A DNA stretch of 24,535 bases from Candidatus Brocadiia bacterium (GCA_013360825.1 JABWAY010000014.1:1-24535); one strand, 5' to 3'. Positions 16,534 through 24,292 are shown, numbered from the stretch's first letter. Numbers and translations: made by a program. Notes: generated from the letters alone by a model not told the origin.

Positions 16534-17973
16534 ATGTCGCTCAGAACCTGGATCGCCGGCGCCGCGGCTGCGGCTGCGCTGACCGGCGGGATCGTGACGA
16601 GCGGACTCTGGCGGACGCCGGAGGCCGGAGCCGCCTGCTGCTATTTCGCGGCGCAGGAGAAGGACATCAACCAGCCCGGGCAGAAGGCGTTCATCACCTG
16701 GGACCCCGCCTCGAAGATCGCCTCGTGGACGGTTCAGCCGAAATTCGAGGGGAATGCCGTCGATTTCGGCATGGTGATTCCTTCGCCGTCTCAACCCAAG
16801 CTGGACGAGATGCCGCGCGATTTCTTCAAGAATCTCGCGATCTACACGGTCCTGATGCCCCTGCCGGAGGGGATCTGGGCGGACCTGCACGAGCCTCGCT
16901 ACGAGGAGATGGAGAAATCCGGGGCGGCCCCCGGATCCAAGTGGGACGGCGGGCAGGATCGGCGGCTGAGCGACGACCGGGGAGTGACGGTGCTGGAGTC
17001 CGGGGTCGTGGGCTCGCTGGACTACAAGATCATCACAGCCGAGAAGGCGGACGGCCTGTTCGACTGGCTGAAGGAGAACCAGTACGTCTACTCCGGCGAC
17101 CAGGGGACGCTCGACTTTTACATCCGGAAGAAGTGGTTTTTCACGGTCATGAAGATCGACCCGAAGCAGATGAAGAAGGGCGCCGACGGATCGTACGCGG
17201 GGGAGGTGACGCCGACCCGGTTCACCTTCAGCAGCGACTCCTGCGTCTATCCCCTGCGCATCACGGCACTGAGCGTGAAGGACAAGACCGACGCGCTGTT
17301 CTACGTGCAGGCCCCGCAGCAGATGGACCTGCAGGGAGACCTGTCGTGGATGCACAGCTACCGGACGATGTTCCTGACGTACATGCTCGGATGCAGCGCG
17401 AACGCCGACCAGCAGCAGGAGCTGAACGCCCGGAACCGGTGGGTGGAGGAGAAGAAGCGGAAGGATCCGGCGTTCGAGACGACCAAGCTGGAGTGGGCGA
17501 AGAAGCTCGGCGCCACGGAGATGTCGGTGCTGGACGATCCGCTGAAGAACTACGCGCAGCTCGGGGGCGGGGCCCTGCCGGCGGGGGACGTGTTCGTCTC
17601 CCAGGAGCAGTTCCTGAAGGAAATCTGGGAGGCGTATGAGAAGGGGCCCGGCGAGAAGAACGATGCGTACGCGAAAGGCCGCCTGAAGCAGCTGGAGACC
17701 CAGTATTCCTCCGACAAGGGGATGATCGTGAAAACGAAGTCCCCGAATCCCTGGTTCGGCACGACCTACATGTGGTATCCGCACCGCGAGGCGCCGGCGG
17801 AGGACGTCAAGCAGCTGGCACTGCTGAAGGGGCACCTCGGGAAGGACCAGTGGATCACGAAGTTCCGCAAAGTCCTCCGGAAGGACGAAATGACCGACGA
17901 CCTGACGCTCGTGCCGGTCGAGGCTGCGAAAGAGCAGGAGTACGTCCGGATCATGCCCACTTCCCCTCCGTAA
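16534..17973 (+). CDS. Exported DUF2330 protein, copy 4
   Basis: 479 residues, the longest copy. The signal peptide (MSLRTWIAGAAAAAALTGGI) is cut after about Ala33 (AGA|ACC), with Cys35 and Cys36 next to the mature N-terminus. The DSCVYPL and LGCSAN cysteines complete the conserved four. The copy-specific segment is ADLHEPRYEEMEKSGAAPGS followed by a charged stretch. The C-terminal third (NPWFGTTYMWYPHREAP) closely matches copy 6, while much of the centre (SDQGTLDFYIRKKWFF-like blocks, PLRITALSVKDKTDALFY) closely matches copy 3, so exchange between copies is likely. GAGGAA in the 14-base spacer serves as ribosome binding site. Role unknown. Confidence 0.85.
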   Translation: MSLRTWIAGAAAAAALTGGIVTSGLWRTPEAGAACCYFAAQEKDINQPGQKAFITWDPASKIASWTVQPKFEGNAVDFGMVIPSPSQPKLDEMPRDFFKNLAIYTVLMPLPEGIWADLHEPRYEEMEKSGAAPGSKWDGGQDRRLSDDRGVTVLESGVVGSLDYKIITAEKADGLFDWLKENQYVYSGDQGTLDFYIRKKWFFTVMKIDPKQMKKGADGSYAGEVTPTRFTFSSDSCVYPLRITALSVKDKTDALFYVQAPQQMDLQGDLSWMHSYRTMFLTYMLGCSANADQQQELNARNRWVEEKKRKDPAFETTKLEWAKKLGATEMSVLDDPLKNYAQLGGGALPAGDVFVSQEQFLKEIWEAYEKGPGEKNDAYAKGRLKQLETQYSSDKGMIVKTKSPNPWFGTTYMWYPHREAPAEDVKQLALLKGHLGKDQWITKFRKVLRKDEMTDDLTLVPVEAAKEQEYVRIMPTSPP

Positions 17974-17987
17974 TTTCGAGGAACTCC
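17974..17987 (+). repeat. Spacer repeat, second copy
   Basis: TTTCGAGGAACTCC differs from 16520-16533 at two positions only. It separates DUF2330 copies 4 and 5 and supplies the GAGGAA ribosome binding site. Confidence 0.7.
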
Positions 17988-19391
17988 ATGTCTCCCAGGA
18001 ACTGGATCGTCGGGACCGTCACGGCCGCACTCGCGGCAGGCGCGATCGGCACGGCCGGGCTGTGGCGCCCGCCGGCGGCCGACGCCGCCTGCTGCTACTT
18101 CGCGGCCCAGGAAAAGGACATCACCCAGCCCGGCCAGAAGGCCTTCATCAGCTGGGATCCGGCTGCAAAGGTCGAATCCTTCACGGTGCAGCCGAAGTTC
18201 GAGGGGAACGCCGTGGATTTCGGGATGGTGATCCCGACGCCGACGCAGCCGAAGCTCGATGAGATGCCCAGGGACTTCTTCAAGGACCTGGCGATCTACA
18301 CGATCCTGCTCCCGCTCGCGGAAGGGGTGGAGTTCCAGGACTCGAGCATGGTGGGCGCGGCGTTTTCCGGCGGGGACGAGGCGCCGTCAGACGCGCCGGC
18401 GATCCGGGTGCTCGAGGCCGGCGTCGTCGGTTCCCTCGACTACAAGATCCTGACCGCCGGGAACGCTTCGGGCCTGTTCGACTGGCTGAAGAAGAACGGG
18501 TATGCCTATGCCGGGGACGAGGAGACGCTGGACCACTATGTCGGCAGGAAGTGGGTCTTCACGGTGATGAAGATCGACCCGAAGCAGATGAAGAAGCGGG
18601 AGGACGGTTCGTACCTGGGAGAGGTGACGCCGACCCGGTTCACCTTCGCCACTGATCGCTGCGTCTACCCGCTTCGCATCACGCGGATTTCGGTCCCGGA
18701 GGCGACGGACGCGCTGTTTTACGTCCAGGCGCCGGAGCAGATGGACCTGGAGGGGGATCTTTCGTGGATGCCGTCCTTCCGGATGCTCTGGCTGACCTAC
18801 ATGCAGGGATGCTCGATCACGGAGAAGGAGGAGCAGGAGCTGGACGCTTACACCCGGTGGCTGGATGACAAGGTGGAGAAGGACGAGGGGTTTGAGACCA
18901 CGAAGCTCGAGTGGGCAAAGCGGCTGGGTCCTGCCGACATCGCCCTGCTGGACGACCCGGTCCGCCTCTGGCCCTCGGGGGGCGGCGTGCCGCTGGCGGC
19001 GGGCGACCAGGTGATCTCCCACGAGCGGTTTCTCAGGGACGCGCGAACGATCCTGGATGTCCTGTCGCAGGAGGACCCGGCGTGGGCGAAGTCGAAGCTG
19101 AAGGAGTTCGAGACCGACTTTGCCGCTGCCAAGGGGGACCTGGTGCGTGTGGAGGACCCGACGGCCTCGCCGATCGGGGCGCGGTACGTGTTCTATCCCA
19201 GGAGGGACGCCCCGGAGGAGGAGGTGAAGGGGCTGATCCGTCTCAAGGGGCACCTTCAGGCTGACCGCTGGCTGACCAAGTTCCGGCGCGTCATCCGCAA
19301 GGGCGAAATGGCGGACGACCTGGTGCTCGTTCCGGTGCCGAAGGGGAAGGAGCAGGAGTACATCCGGCTGACGCCGGAATCGCCCCCGTAG
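17988..19391 (+). CDS. Exported DUF2330 protein, copy 5 (divergent)
   Basis: 467 residues, the shortest and most divergent copy. Its signal peptide (MSPRNWIVGTVTAALAAGAI, cut after ADA) resembles that of copy 4, in line with tandem duplication. It keeps Cys35, Cys36 and the DRCVYPL and QGCSIT cysteines but departs from the consensus at many sites: DITQPGQ for DINQPGQ, FISWDP for FITWDP, VPEATDALFY for VKDKTDALFY, MPSFRMLWLTYMQ for MHSYRVMYLTFML, and EYIRLTPESPP at the C-terminus. The copy-specific segment is short (VEFQDSSMVGAAFSGGDEAP). The frame is intact, so it is probably functional with a shifted role rather than decaying. Confidence 0.83.
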   Translation: MSPRNWIVGTVTAALAAGAIGTAGLWRPPAADAACCYFAAQEKDITQPGQKAFISWDPAAKVESFTVQPKFEGNAVDFGMVIPTPTQPKLDEMPRDFFKDLAIYTILLPLAEGVEFQDSSMVGAAFSGGDEAPSDAPAIRVLEAGVVGSLDYKILTAGNASGLFDWLKKNGYAYAGDEETLDHYVGRKWVFTVMKIDPKQMKKREDGSYLGEVTPTRFTFATDRCVYPLRITRISVPEATDALFYVQAPEQMDLEGDLSWMPSFRMLWLTYMQGCSITEKEEQELDAYTRWLDDKVEKDEGFETTKLEWAKRLGPADIALLDDPVRLWPSGGGVPLAAGDQVISHERFLRDARTILDVLSQEDPAWAKSKLKEFETDFAAAKGDLVRVEDPTASPIGARYVFYPRRDAPEEEVKGLIRLKGHLQADRWLTKFRRVIRKGEMADDLVLVPVPKGKEQEYIRLTPESPP

Positions 19392-19456
19392 CGCAGCGGC
19401 GTCCGGCGCAGCGGGACAGGAGCAACCGAATACTCGAAGGCTTCCCGGGAGAACCG

Positions 19457-19903
19457 ATGAGACATTTCTGGGCCGTCACCGCCGTCGTCGGACCGCTGGC
19501 TGCGGCGGGGTGTTCCGGGCCGGAGGAGCCGGCCCCCGCAGGGACTTCCTGCGCGGATATCGTGGCGCTGCGGATGAAGGCGCAGGAGGCCAGCGGGATC
19601 CGCGGCCTTGCCGCGGGCGGGGCGGGCGCGATGCCGGTCCTGGCCTGGATCATGACGGGGCCGGACACGGCGGACGCGATCGCCGCGGCCGAGGAGGCGG
19701 CGGCCATCGGGCCGCCGGCGATTCCCGGACTGCTCGCGATTCTCGACTCCAACGCCTCCCGGGGCCGGGGCTGGGCCGCCTGGGCGCTCGGGGAAATGGG
19801 ACCGAAGGCGGCCGCCGCCCTCCCCTCGCTCGAGAAGGCGGCCGACGACGCGGCGGCGGGGGCCGCGGCACGGGAAGCCATTCTGAAAATCAAAACACAC
19901 TGA
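19457..19903 (+). CDS. HEAT-repeat lipoprotein, copy c
   Basis: A 148-residue protein with signal MRHFWAVTAVVGPLAAAGCS; Cys19 is the probable lipidated residue. After a proline-rich linker (SGPEEPAPAGTS) come alanine-rich HEAT-like helices: AAAIGPPAIPGLLAILDSNA, RGRGWAAWALGEMGPKAAAA, LPSLEKAADDAAAGAAAREA. The motif around LDSxxxRGRxWAxxALGxxG is nearly shared with copy a. It begins 65 bases after DUF2330 copy 5 and ends 11 bases before copy 6, the same lipoprotein-then-DUF2330 order as at the two earlier sites. GGGAGA precedes the ATG. Confidence 0.77.
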   Translation: MRHFWAVTAVVGPLAAAGCSGPEEPAPAGTSCADIVALRMKAQEASGIRGLAAGGAGAMPVLAWIMTGPDTADAIAAAEEAAAIGPPAIPGLLAILDSNASRGRGWAAWALGEMGPKAAAALPSLEKAADDAAAGAAAREAILKIKTH

Positions 19904-19914
19904 GGAGACTCGAC

Positions 19915-21345
19915 ATGCGGATCGGGACCAGATCGCTGGCGTTCGGCGCGGCCGTGGCGGCCCTCGGCGGGACGCTGCTGTCCCTCGGATCGTGGCCCGG
20001 GCCGCGCGCCGAGGCCGCCTGCTGCTACTTCGCCGCGCAGGAGAAGGACATCAATCAGCCGGGCCAGAAGGCGTTCATCACCTGGGATCCCCAGGCCAGG
20101 GTCGCCTCGTGGACGGTCCAGCCGAAATTCGAAGGGAACGCCGTCGATTTCGGGATGGTCATCCCCTCCCCCTCGCAGCCGAAACTCGACGAGATGCCGC
20201 GCGACTTCTTCAAGAACCTGGCGATCTACACGATCCTCCTGCCCCTCCCCGAGGGGATCTGGACCGAGATGATCGCCTACCCGGCCGCCGCGAACGCCGC
20301 CGAGGGCGCGGCCATGGGCGGCGGTGCCCGGCGCGAACGGGACGGGCACGGCGTCGAGGTGCTCGAGGCCGGAGTGGTGGGTTCGCTCGACTACAAGATC
20401 ATCACCGCACAGAAGGCCGACGGCCTCTTCGCCTGGCTGAAAGAGAACAACTACGTCTACGGCGGCGACCAGGAGACGCTGGACTTCTACATCCGCAAGG
20501 CCTGGTTCTTCACCGTGATGAAAATCGACCCGAAGCAGATGAAAAAGAAGGGCGACGGGTCCTACACAGGCGAGGTCACCCCGACCCGCTTCACGTTCGC
20601 CTCGGACACCTGCGTCTACCCGCTGAAGATCACGCAGATCAGCGTCAAGGACCAGACCGATGCCCTGTTCTACGTCCAGGCGCCGGAGCAGATGGACCTG
20701 GAGGGGGACCTCTCCTGGATGCACAGCTACCGGGTGATGTACCTGACGTTCATGCTCGGGTGCAGCGCGAACGCCGAACAGCAGCAGGAACTCAACGCGC
20801 GGAACCAGTGGGTCGCGGCCAAGAAGGCGAAGGACCCGAAATTCGAGACGACCAAGCTGGAGTGGGCGAAGAAACTCGGGGAGGCCGAGATCGCCGTTCT
20901 CGACTCCCCTCTCGAGCACTACGCGCAGATGGGCGGCGGGGCCCTTCCTCCCGGCGACCGCGTCATTTCGCAGGAGCAGTTCCTGAAAGAGGTCTGGGAG
21001 GCGTTCGAGAAGGCGAAGGACCCGGACGGGGACGCCACGTATGCGAAGGCCCGCCTCAAGGAACTGGAGCAGCAGTACCCTTCCTCCAAGGGTGTGATCG
21101 TGAAGACCGACACGCCGAACCCCTGGTTCGGGACGACCTACATGTGGTACCCGCACCGTGAGGCCCCCGATGAGGACGTGAAGCAGCTGGCGCTGCTGAA
21201 GGGGCACCTGCAGAAGGGCCGGTGGGTGACGAAATTCCGCAAGATCCTGCGCAAGGACGAGATGACGGACGACCTGACGCTGGTGCCGGTCGGGGCCGGG
21301 AAGGAGCAGGAGTACGTCCGGATCATGCCGACGTCCCCTCCGTAG
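19915..21345 (+). CDS. Exported DUF2330 protein, copy 6
   Basis: 476 residues, the last array member. The signal peptide (MRIGTRSLAFGAAVAALGGT) is cut after about Ala34 (AEA|ACC), with Cys36 and Cys37 at the mature end; the DTCVYPL and LGCSAN cysteines are kept. The N-terminal IGTRS resembles copy 2. The copy-specific segment is alanine-rich (AYPAAANAAEGAAMGGGA). One change, RKAWFFTVMK for RKKWFFTVMK, is unique. The C-terminus is EYVRIMPTSPP. A GAGGAG site precedes the ATG. A strong hairpin follows the stop, so this probably ends the array transcript. Confidence 0.85.
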   Translation: MRIGTRSLAFGAAVAALGGTLLSLGSWPGPRAEAACCYFAAQEKDINQPGQKAFITWDPQARVASWTVQPKFEGNAVDFGMVIPSPSQPKLDEMPRDFFKNLAIYTILLPLPEGIWTEMIAYPAAANAAEGAAMGGGARRERDGHGVEVLEAGVVGSLDYKIITAQKADGLFAWLKENNYVYGGDQETLDFYIRKAWFFTVMKIDPKQMKKKGDGSYTGEVTPTRFTFASDTCVYPLKITQISVKDQTDALFYVQAPEQMDLEGDLSWMHSYRVMYLTFMLGCSANAEQQQELNARNQWVAAKKAKDPKFETTKLEWAKKLGEAEIAVLDSPLEHYAQMGGGALPPGDRVISQEQFLKEVWEAFEKAKDPDGDATYAKARLKELEQQYPSSKGVIVKTDTPNPWFGTTYMWYPHREAPDEDVKQLALLKGHLQKGRWVTKFRKILRKDEMTDDLTLVPVGAGKEQEYVRIMPTSPP

Positions 21346-21367
21346 CAGGAAACGGGGAACCGGAGTA

Positions 21368-21403
21368 CGGCGGGCGGCGTCCAACGGGGATCGCCGCCCG
21401 CCG
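21368..21403 (+). terminator. Strong hairpin after the DUF2330 array
   Basis: CGGCGGGCGGCG (21368-21379) and CGCCGCCCGCCG (21392-21403) form a perfect 12-base-pair all-G/C stem with a 12-base loop, 22 bases after the stop of copy 6. No run of T follows (GCAAATCG), so it is not a textbook intrinsic terminator; it may end transcription with help or protect the message from 3' decay. Confidence 0.5.
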
Positions 21404-21435
21404 GCAAATCGAAACCGCCCTGGAGAGATCGCCCC

Positions 21436-23358
21436 ATGAATGCCCGGGACCTCGCACGCCGCTCCTTCGCCACTGCCGCATCCGTCGGGTTGCTCCTGTT
21501 CGCGGCCTCGTGGAGCGCAGGGCGCGACCTTGTCCCCTCCCCGGAGCGCCCCGGAGGGTCCGGGGACGACCCGATCCGCCGGCCGAAGGATCTCACGGGG
21601 ATGTCGATCAAGTGCCCGCGCGTCCGGGCGGTGAGCTCCGCCGACACGGCGGAGGAGGGCGCCACCGGGTATCTTTTCGCCAGGGACCCCTGGATGGCCT
21701 GGGCCCGCGGCCGGGAGATGTTCCTCCGCGAATTCAGCGCGGCGGACGGCGCGTTCGGGGAGGCCGGGAAGCTGGGGGGGCAGGTGCTGGAGGACCAGGC
21801 GACGAAGATGATGAACCGGGACCACGTCTCCAGCTGCGCCATGTGCCACAACGTCCCGTTCCGCGACGCGGGGGCCGGGGTGACGATCCAGAAGAACTCC
21901 GGGTCGGGGCGCAACACCACGCACGCATTCGGCGCCGGGCTGCAGGAGACGCTCGGCTGGCAGCTGCGCCTCAAGATTCTCGAGCGCGGGGACATCAACC
22001 GCGACGGCTGGATCGGGAAAGGCGAGGCCGACCGCGTGCGCGCGATCGTCGACAACCTCCCCGCGGCGGTCGGCGGCGAGCGGGTCAGCGTGGATTTCGG
22101 GACGTTCGGCGACCTGGACGGCAACGGCAAGCCGGATCTCAATCCCGTCTGCTTCATCCACTACGTCGACCATGAGGGAAAGCGGATCTCCTGGGCGCGC
22201 GGCCTCGGGGAACCGGGGGTCGCGGGGTACACGTTCGAAGTCCAGCTCTTCGGCTGGGGGCATCGGAAGGGTGCCGTCGCGCCCACGCTCCGCGCGTTCA
22301 GCGCGAACGCGTTCGACATGCACGCCGGGCTCCAGGCCTACGACCCGATCCTGTCCGAGGAGCCGAACGGCGACTCCCTCGCGCATGTCTCGCTGGCCGG
22401 AATGCCCCAGTTCATCAGCGGGCGGACGCGGGACCGGGGCGTCGTCAAGGACGACCGCGGCGTGTCGCGCGAGGACCCGGACCGGGACGGCGTGCTGGAG
22501 GAAATCACGTCGGGCGATCTGGACCTCATCGAGTGGTACCAGCTGAATCACCCCTCGCCGGCCGAGAAGGAGCGGACCGCCCAGCGCGAGCGCGGGCGGC
22601 GGCTGATCACCACGGCGGGCTGCACCTCCTGCCACGTCCCGGACTGGCACCTCGAAGCCGGTGACCCGGGGAACCCCGACTACACCCGCCGCTACCTCGG
22701 CGACCGCAGATTCTTCGACATGCCGGTCGCCTGGAATCCCGAAACAGCGCGTCTCGAAGGACGCATCGAACGCAGGGATCCGGCCGCCCGCGCCGCGTTC
22801 ACGATCCGCGGCGTCTACAGCGACTTCGCGCATCACGACCTCGGGCCCGCTTTCCACCAGATGCAGTACGACGGGTCCGTGCTCAAGAAGTTCAGGACCG
22901 CCCCCCTCTGGGGCGCCGGCTCGACCGCCCCCTACGGACACGACGGCGCCTCGCTCGATCTCGACGACGTCATCCGGCGCCACGGGGGCGAAGCGGCGGC
23001 CTCGACCCAGTTCTACGCGGCGCTGCCGGAGGGCGACCGCGAGGCCGTTCTCGCGTTCCTCCGCGGCCTGGTCCTGTACGGCGTGGACACCATCCCCTGC
23101 GACGTCAATGCCGACGGCCGCATCGAGCCGCACTTCCAGGTCGCCGGAATGGATACCGGCCTCGAACGCTGCAACCCGGAGTGGCTCTTCCGCATCCCCG
23201 GCAGGATCGAGGGAATGGTGCTCAACCCGGACGGCGTCCGCGTCCAGTCCTTCGCCCTGACCAACGTGGAGGAGGCGTACGGTGGCCGTCTGAAGTGGCT
23301 GCGAGACGACGACGGCGACGGATTCCCGGACGCGCGATTCGCAACGCCGGGAAAGTGA
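21436..23358 (+). CDS. Secreted two-haem DHOR/DUF1111-type c-type cytochrome
   Basis: A 640-residue exported cytochrome. After a signal sequence (LARRSFATAASVGLLLFAAS) come two haem c sites: C134-AMC-H138 and C396-TSC-H400. The second half (GVYSDFAHHDLGP, FRTAPLWGAGSTAPYGHDGA, DVIRRHGGEAA, LAFLRGLVLYG) has the layout of the di-haem oxidoreductase/peroxidase family DHOR (DUF1111, COG3488, described as predicted thiol oxidoreductases). Five aspartate loops of DxDxDG type, at about residues 186 (DINRDGWIG), 226 (DLDGNGKPD), 347 (DPDRDGVLE), 556 (DVNADGRIE) and 624 (DDDGDGFPD), suggest calcium binding. It is longer than usual because of a C-terminal extension of about 90 residues. GGAGAG precedes the ATG. 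The substrate is unknown; it stands directly after the DUF2330 array. Confidence 0.85.
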   Translation: MNARDLARRSFATAASVGLLLFAASWSAGRDLVPSPERPGGSGDDPIRRPKDLTGMSIKCPRVRAVSSADTAEEGATGYLFARDPWMAWARGREMFLREFSAADGAFGEAGKLGGQVLEDQATKMMNRDHVSSCAMCHNVPFRDAGAGVTIQKNSGSGRNTTHAFGAGLQETLGWQLRLKILERGDINRDGWIGKGEADRVRAIVDNLPAAVGGERVSVDFGTFGDLDGNGKPDLNPVCFIHYVDHEGKRISWARGLGEPGVAGYTFEVQLFGWGHRKGAVAPTLRAFSANAFDMHAGLQAYDPILSEEPNGDSLAHVSLAGMPQFISGRTRDRGVVKDDRGVSREDPDRDGVLEEITSGDLDLIEWYQLNHPSPAEKERTAQRERGRRLITTAGCTSCHVPDWHLEAGDPGNPDYTRRYLGDRRFFDMPVAWNPETARLEGRIERRDPAARAAFTIRGVYSDFAHHDLGPAFHQMQYDGSVLKKFRTAPLWGAGSTAPYGHDGASLDLDDVIRRHGGEAAASTQFYAALPEGDREAVLAFLRGLVLYGVDTIPCDVNADGRIEPHFQVAGMDTGLERCNPEWLFRIPGRIEGMVLNPDGVRVQSFALTNVEEAYGGRLKWLRDDDGDGFPDARFATPGK

Positions 23359-23382
23359 CGTCCGCCGGAACTTGATCGACCC

Positions 23383-23418
23383 GGGGCCGCCTGCTTGACT
23401 GGCGGCCTCTTCTATTTC
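23383..23418 (+). terminator. Terminator after the cytochrome gene
   Basis: GGGGCCGCC (23383-23391) pairs with GGCGGCCTC (23401-23409) in a nine-base-pair stem with one G-T pair and a 9-base loop, followed by TTCTATTT. It lies 24 bases after the cytochrome stop and just before the next gene's ribosome binding site. Confidence 0.65.
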
Positions 23419-23430
23419 CGGGAGTCCCCG

Positions 23431-24276
23431 ATGAAGCCCGCCGCATCCTGCGCCCTGCTGCTGGCCTGCCTGTCCGTGATCGGCGAAGAGGCGCCGCTGG
23501 ACGTGGTCCCGAAGCTGGTGAAAGGTCAGTCCTGGAAGGTTGAACAGACCGTGGAGGTCCGCGCCGCGCTCCCGAAACGCGCGGGAGGACCGAACACGGA
23601 GCGCCCGCGGGTGAATTCGCCGGTGACGCTGAAGGAGGCCTGGACGGACACGGCGATCGAGGAGCTGGGTGCCGGAACGGGAACGGTCAAGCGGGCCTGG
23701 ACGGAGGCGAAAACGGGGCCCGAGCCCTCGACGCTGGTCGGAACGGAGCTGACGCTGACCGCGGCCGAGAAGGACCGCACGACGGTCGCGCTCCGGAAGG
23801 GCAAGCCGGGGGACGAGGCGGTGCTGGCGCTGGGCAAGGCGCCGATTGAGGCGGTCGGGCTGCTGCGGGCGGGGCGCGCGATCCAGGCGGGAGAAACCTG
23901 GACGGTCCCGGCCGCCGTGGTGGCGTCGATGCTGCGTGCGCTGGCCGCGGGGTTCGGCGGGGCGGGCCCGGTGGCGAAGGGCCAGACAGCGGGGCTGCAG
24001 ACCTTCCTGAAGGGCGAGGGGGAGGTGGCCTGGCTCTGCGAGGTCAAGGCGACGGTGAAGGACGGCGCGAAGAAGGGGGAGCTGGTGATCGACCTTGCGG
24101 GGCAGCGCGGGGACGGTTCGGCGTCCACGGAGATCAAGGGGTCGCTGGCGTTTGACGGAGCCCGGCGGCGGCCGTCCGCGTTCTCGCTGACGATCACGCG
24201 GAGCCTGCGCGCGAACGACGAGCTGGAAACGGACGGATTCACGGAGACCTGGGTGGTGACGAAGACCTGGAAGTAG
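23431..24276 (+). CDS. Predicted secreted protein of unknown function
   Basis: A 281-residue protein with a short signal peptide (MKPAASCALLLACLSVIG, cut near EEAP). The mature part alternates hydrophobic and polar residues in a beta-rich pattern with repeated Trp-Thr elements (SWKVEQTVEV, EAWTDTAIEEL, RAWTEAKT, ETWTVPAAVV, ETWVVTKTW). A central Ala/Gly-rich helix-like stretch (VASMLRALAAGFGGAG) breaks it into two halves. I recognise no family; the plan resembles secreted beta-barrel or beta-sandwich proteins of unknown role found in planctomycete-like genomes, an impression only. GGGAG lies 6 to 10 bases before the ATG. It follows a terminator, so it is probably transcribed separately from the cytochrome. 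Confidence 0.7.
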   Translation: MKPAASCALLLACLSVIGEEAPLDVVPKLVKGQSWKVEQTVEVRAALPKRAGGPNTERPRVNSPVTLKEAWTDTAIEELGAGTGTVKRAWTEAKTGPEPSTLVGTELTLTAAEKDRTTVALRKGKPGDEAVLALGKAPIEAVGLLRAGRAIQAGETWTVPAAVVASMLRALAAGFGGAGPVAKGQTAGLQTFLKGEGEVAWLCEVKATVKDGAKKGELVIDLAGQRGDGSASTEIKGSLAFDGARRRPSAFSLTITRSLRANDELETDGFTETWVVTKTWK

Positions 24277-24292
24277 GGCCGACAATCGGCCC
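24276..24292 (+). terminator. Hairpin after the secreted protein gene
   Basis: GGGCCGA-CAA-TCGGCCC forms a perfect seven-base-pair stem starting at the last base of the stop codon. No T-run follows, so termination is possible but not certain. Confidence 0.4.

Noticed and set aside
19291..24285. A very long minus-strand open frame (1664 codons) opposite copy 6, the cytochrome and the secreted protein gene
   Set aside because: Its translation is Arg/Pro/Leu/Val-rich low-information sequence with no motifs. It is a mirror of plus-strand genes with G/C-biased third positions, and those genes have clear domains and ribosome binding sites.
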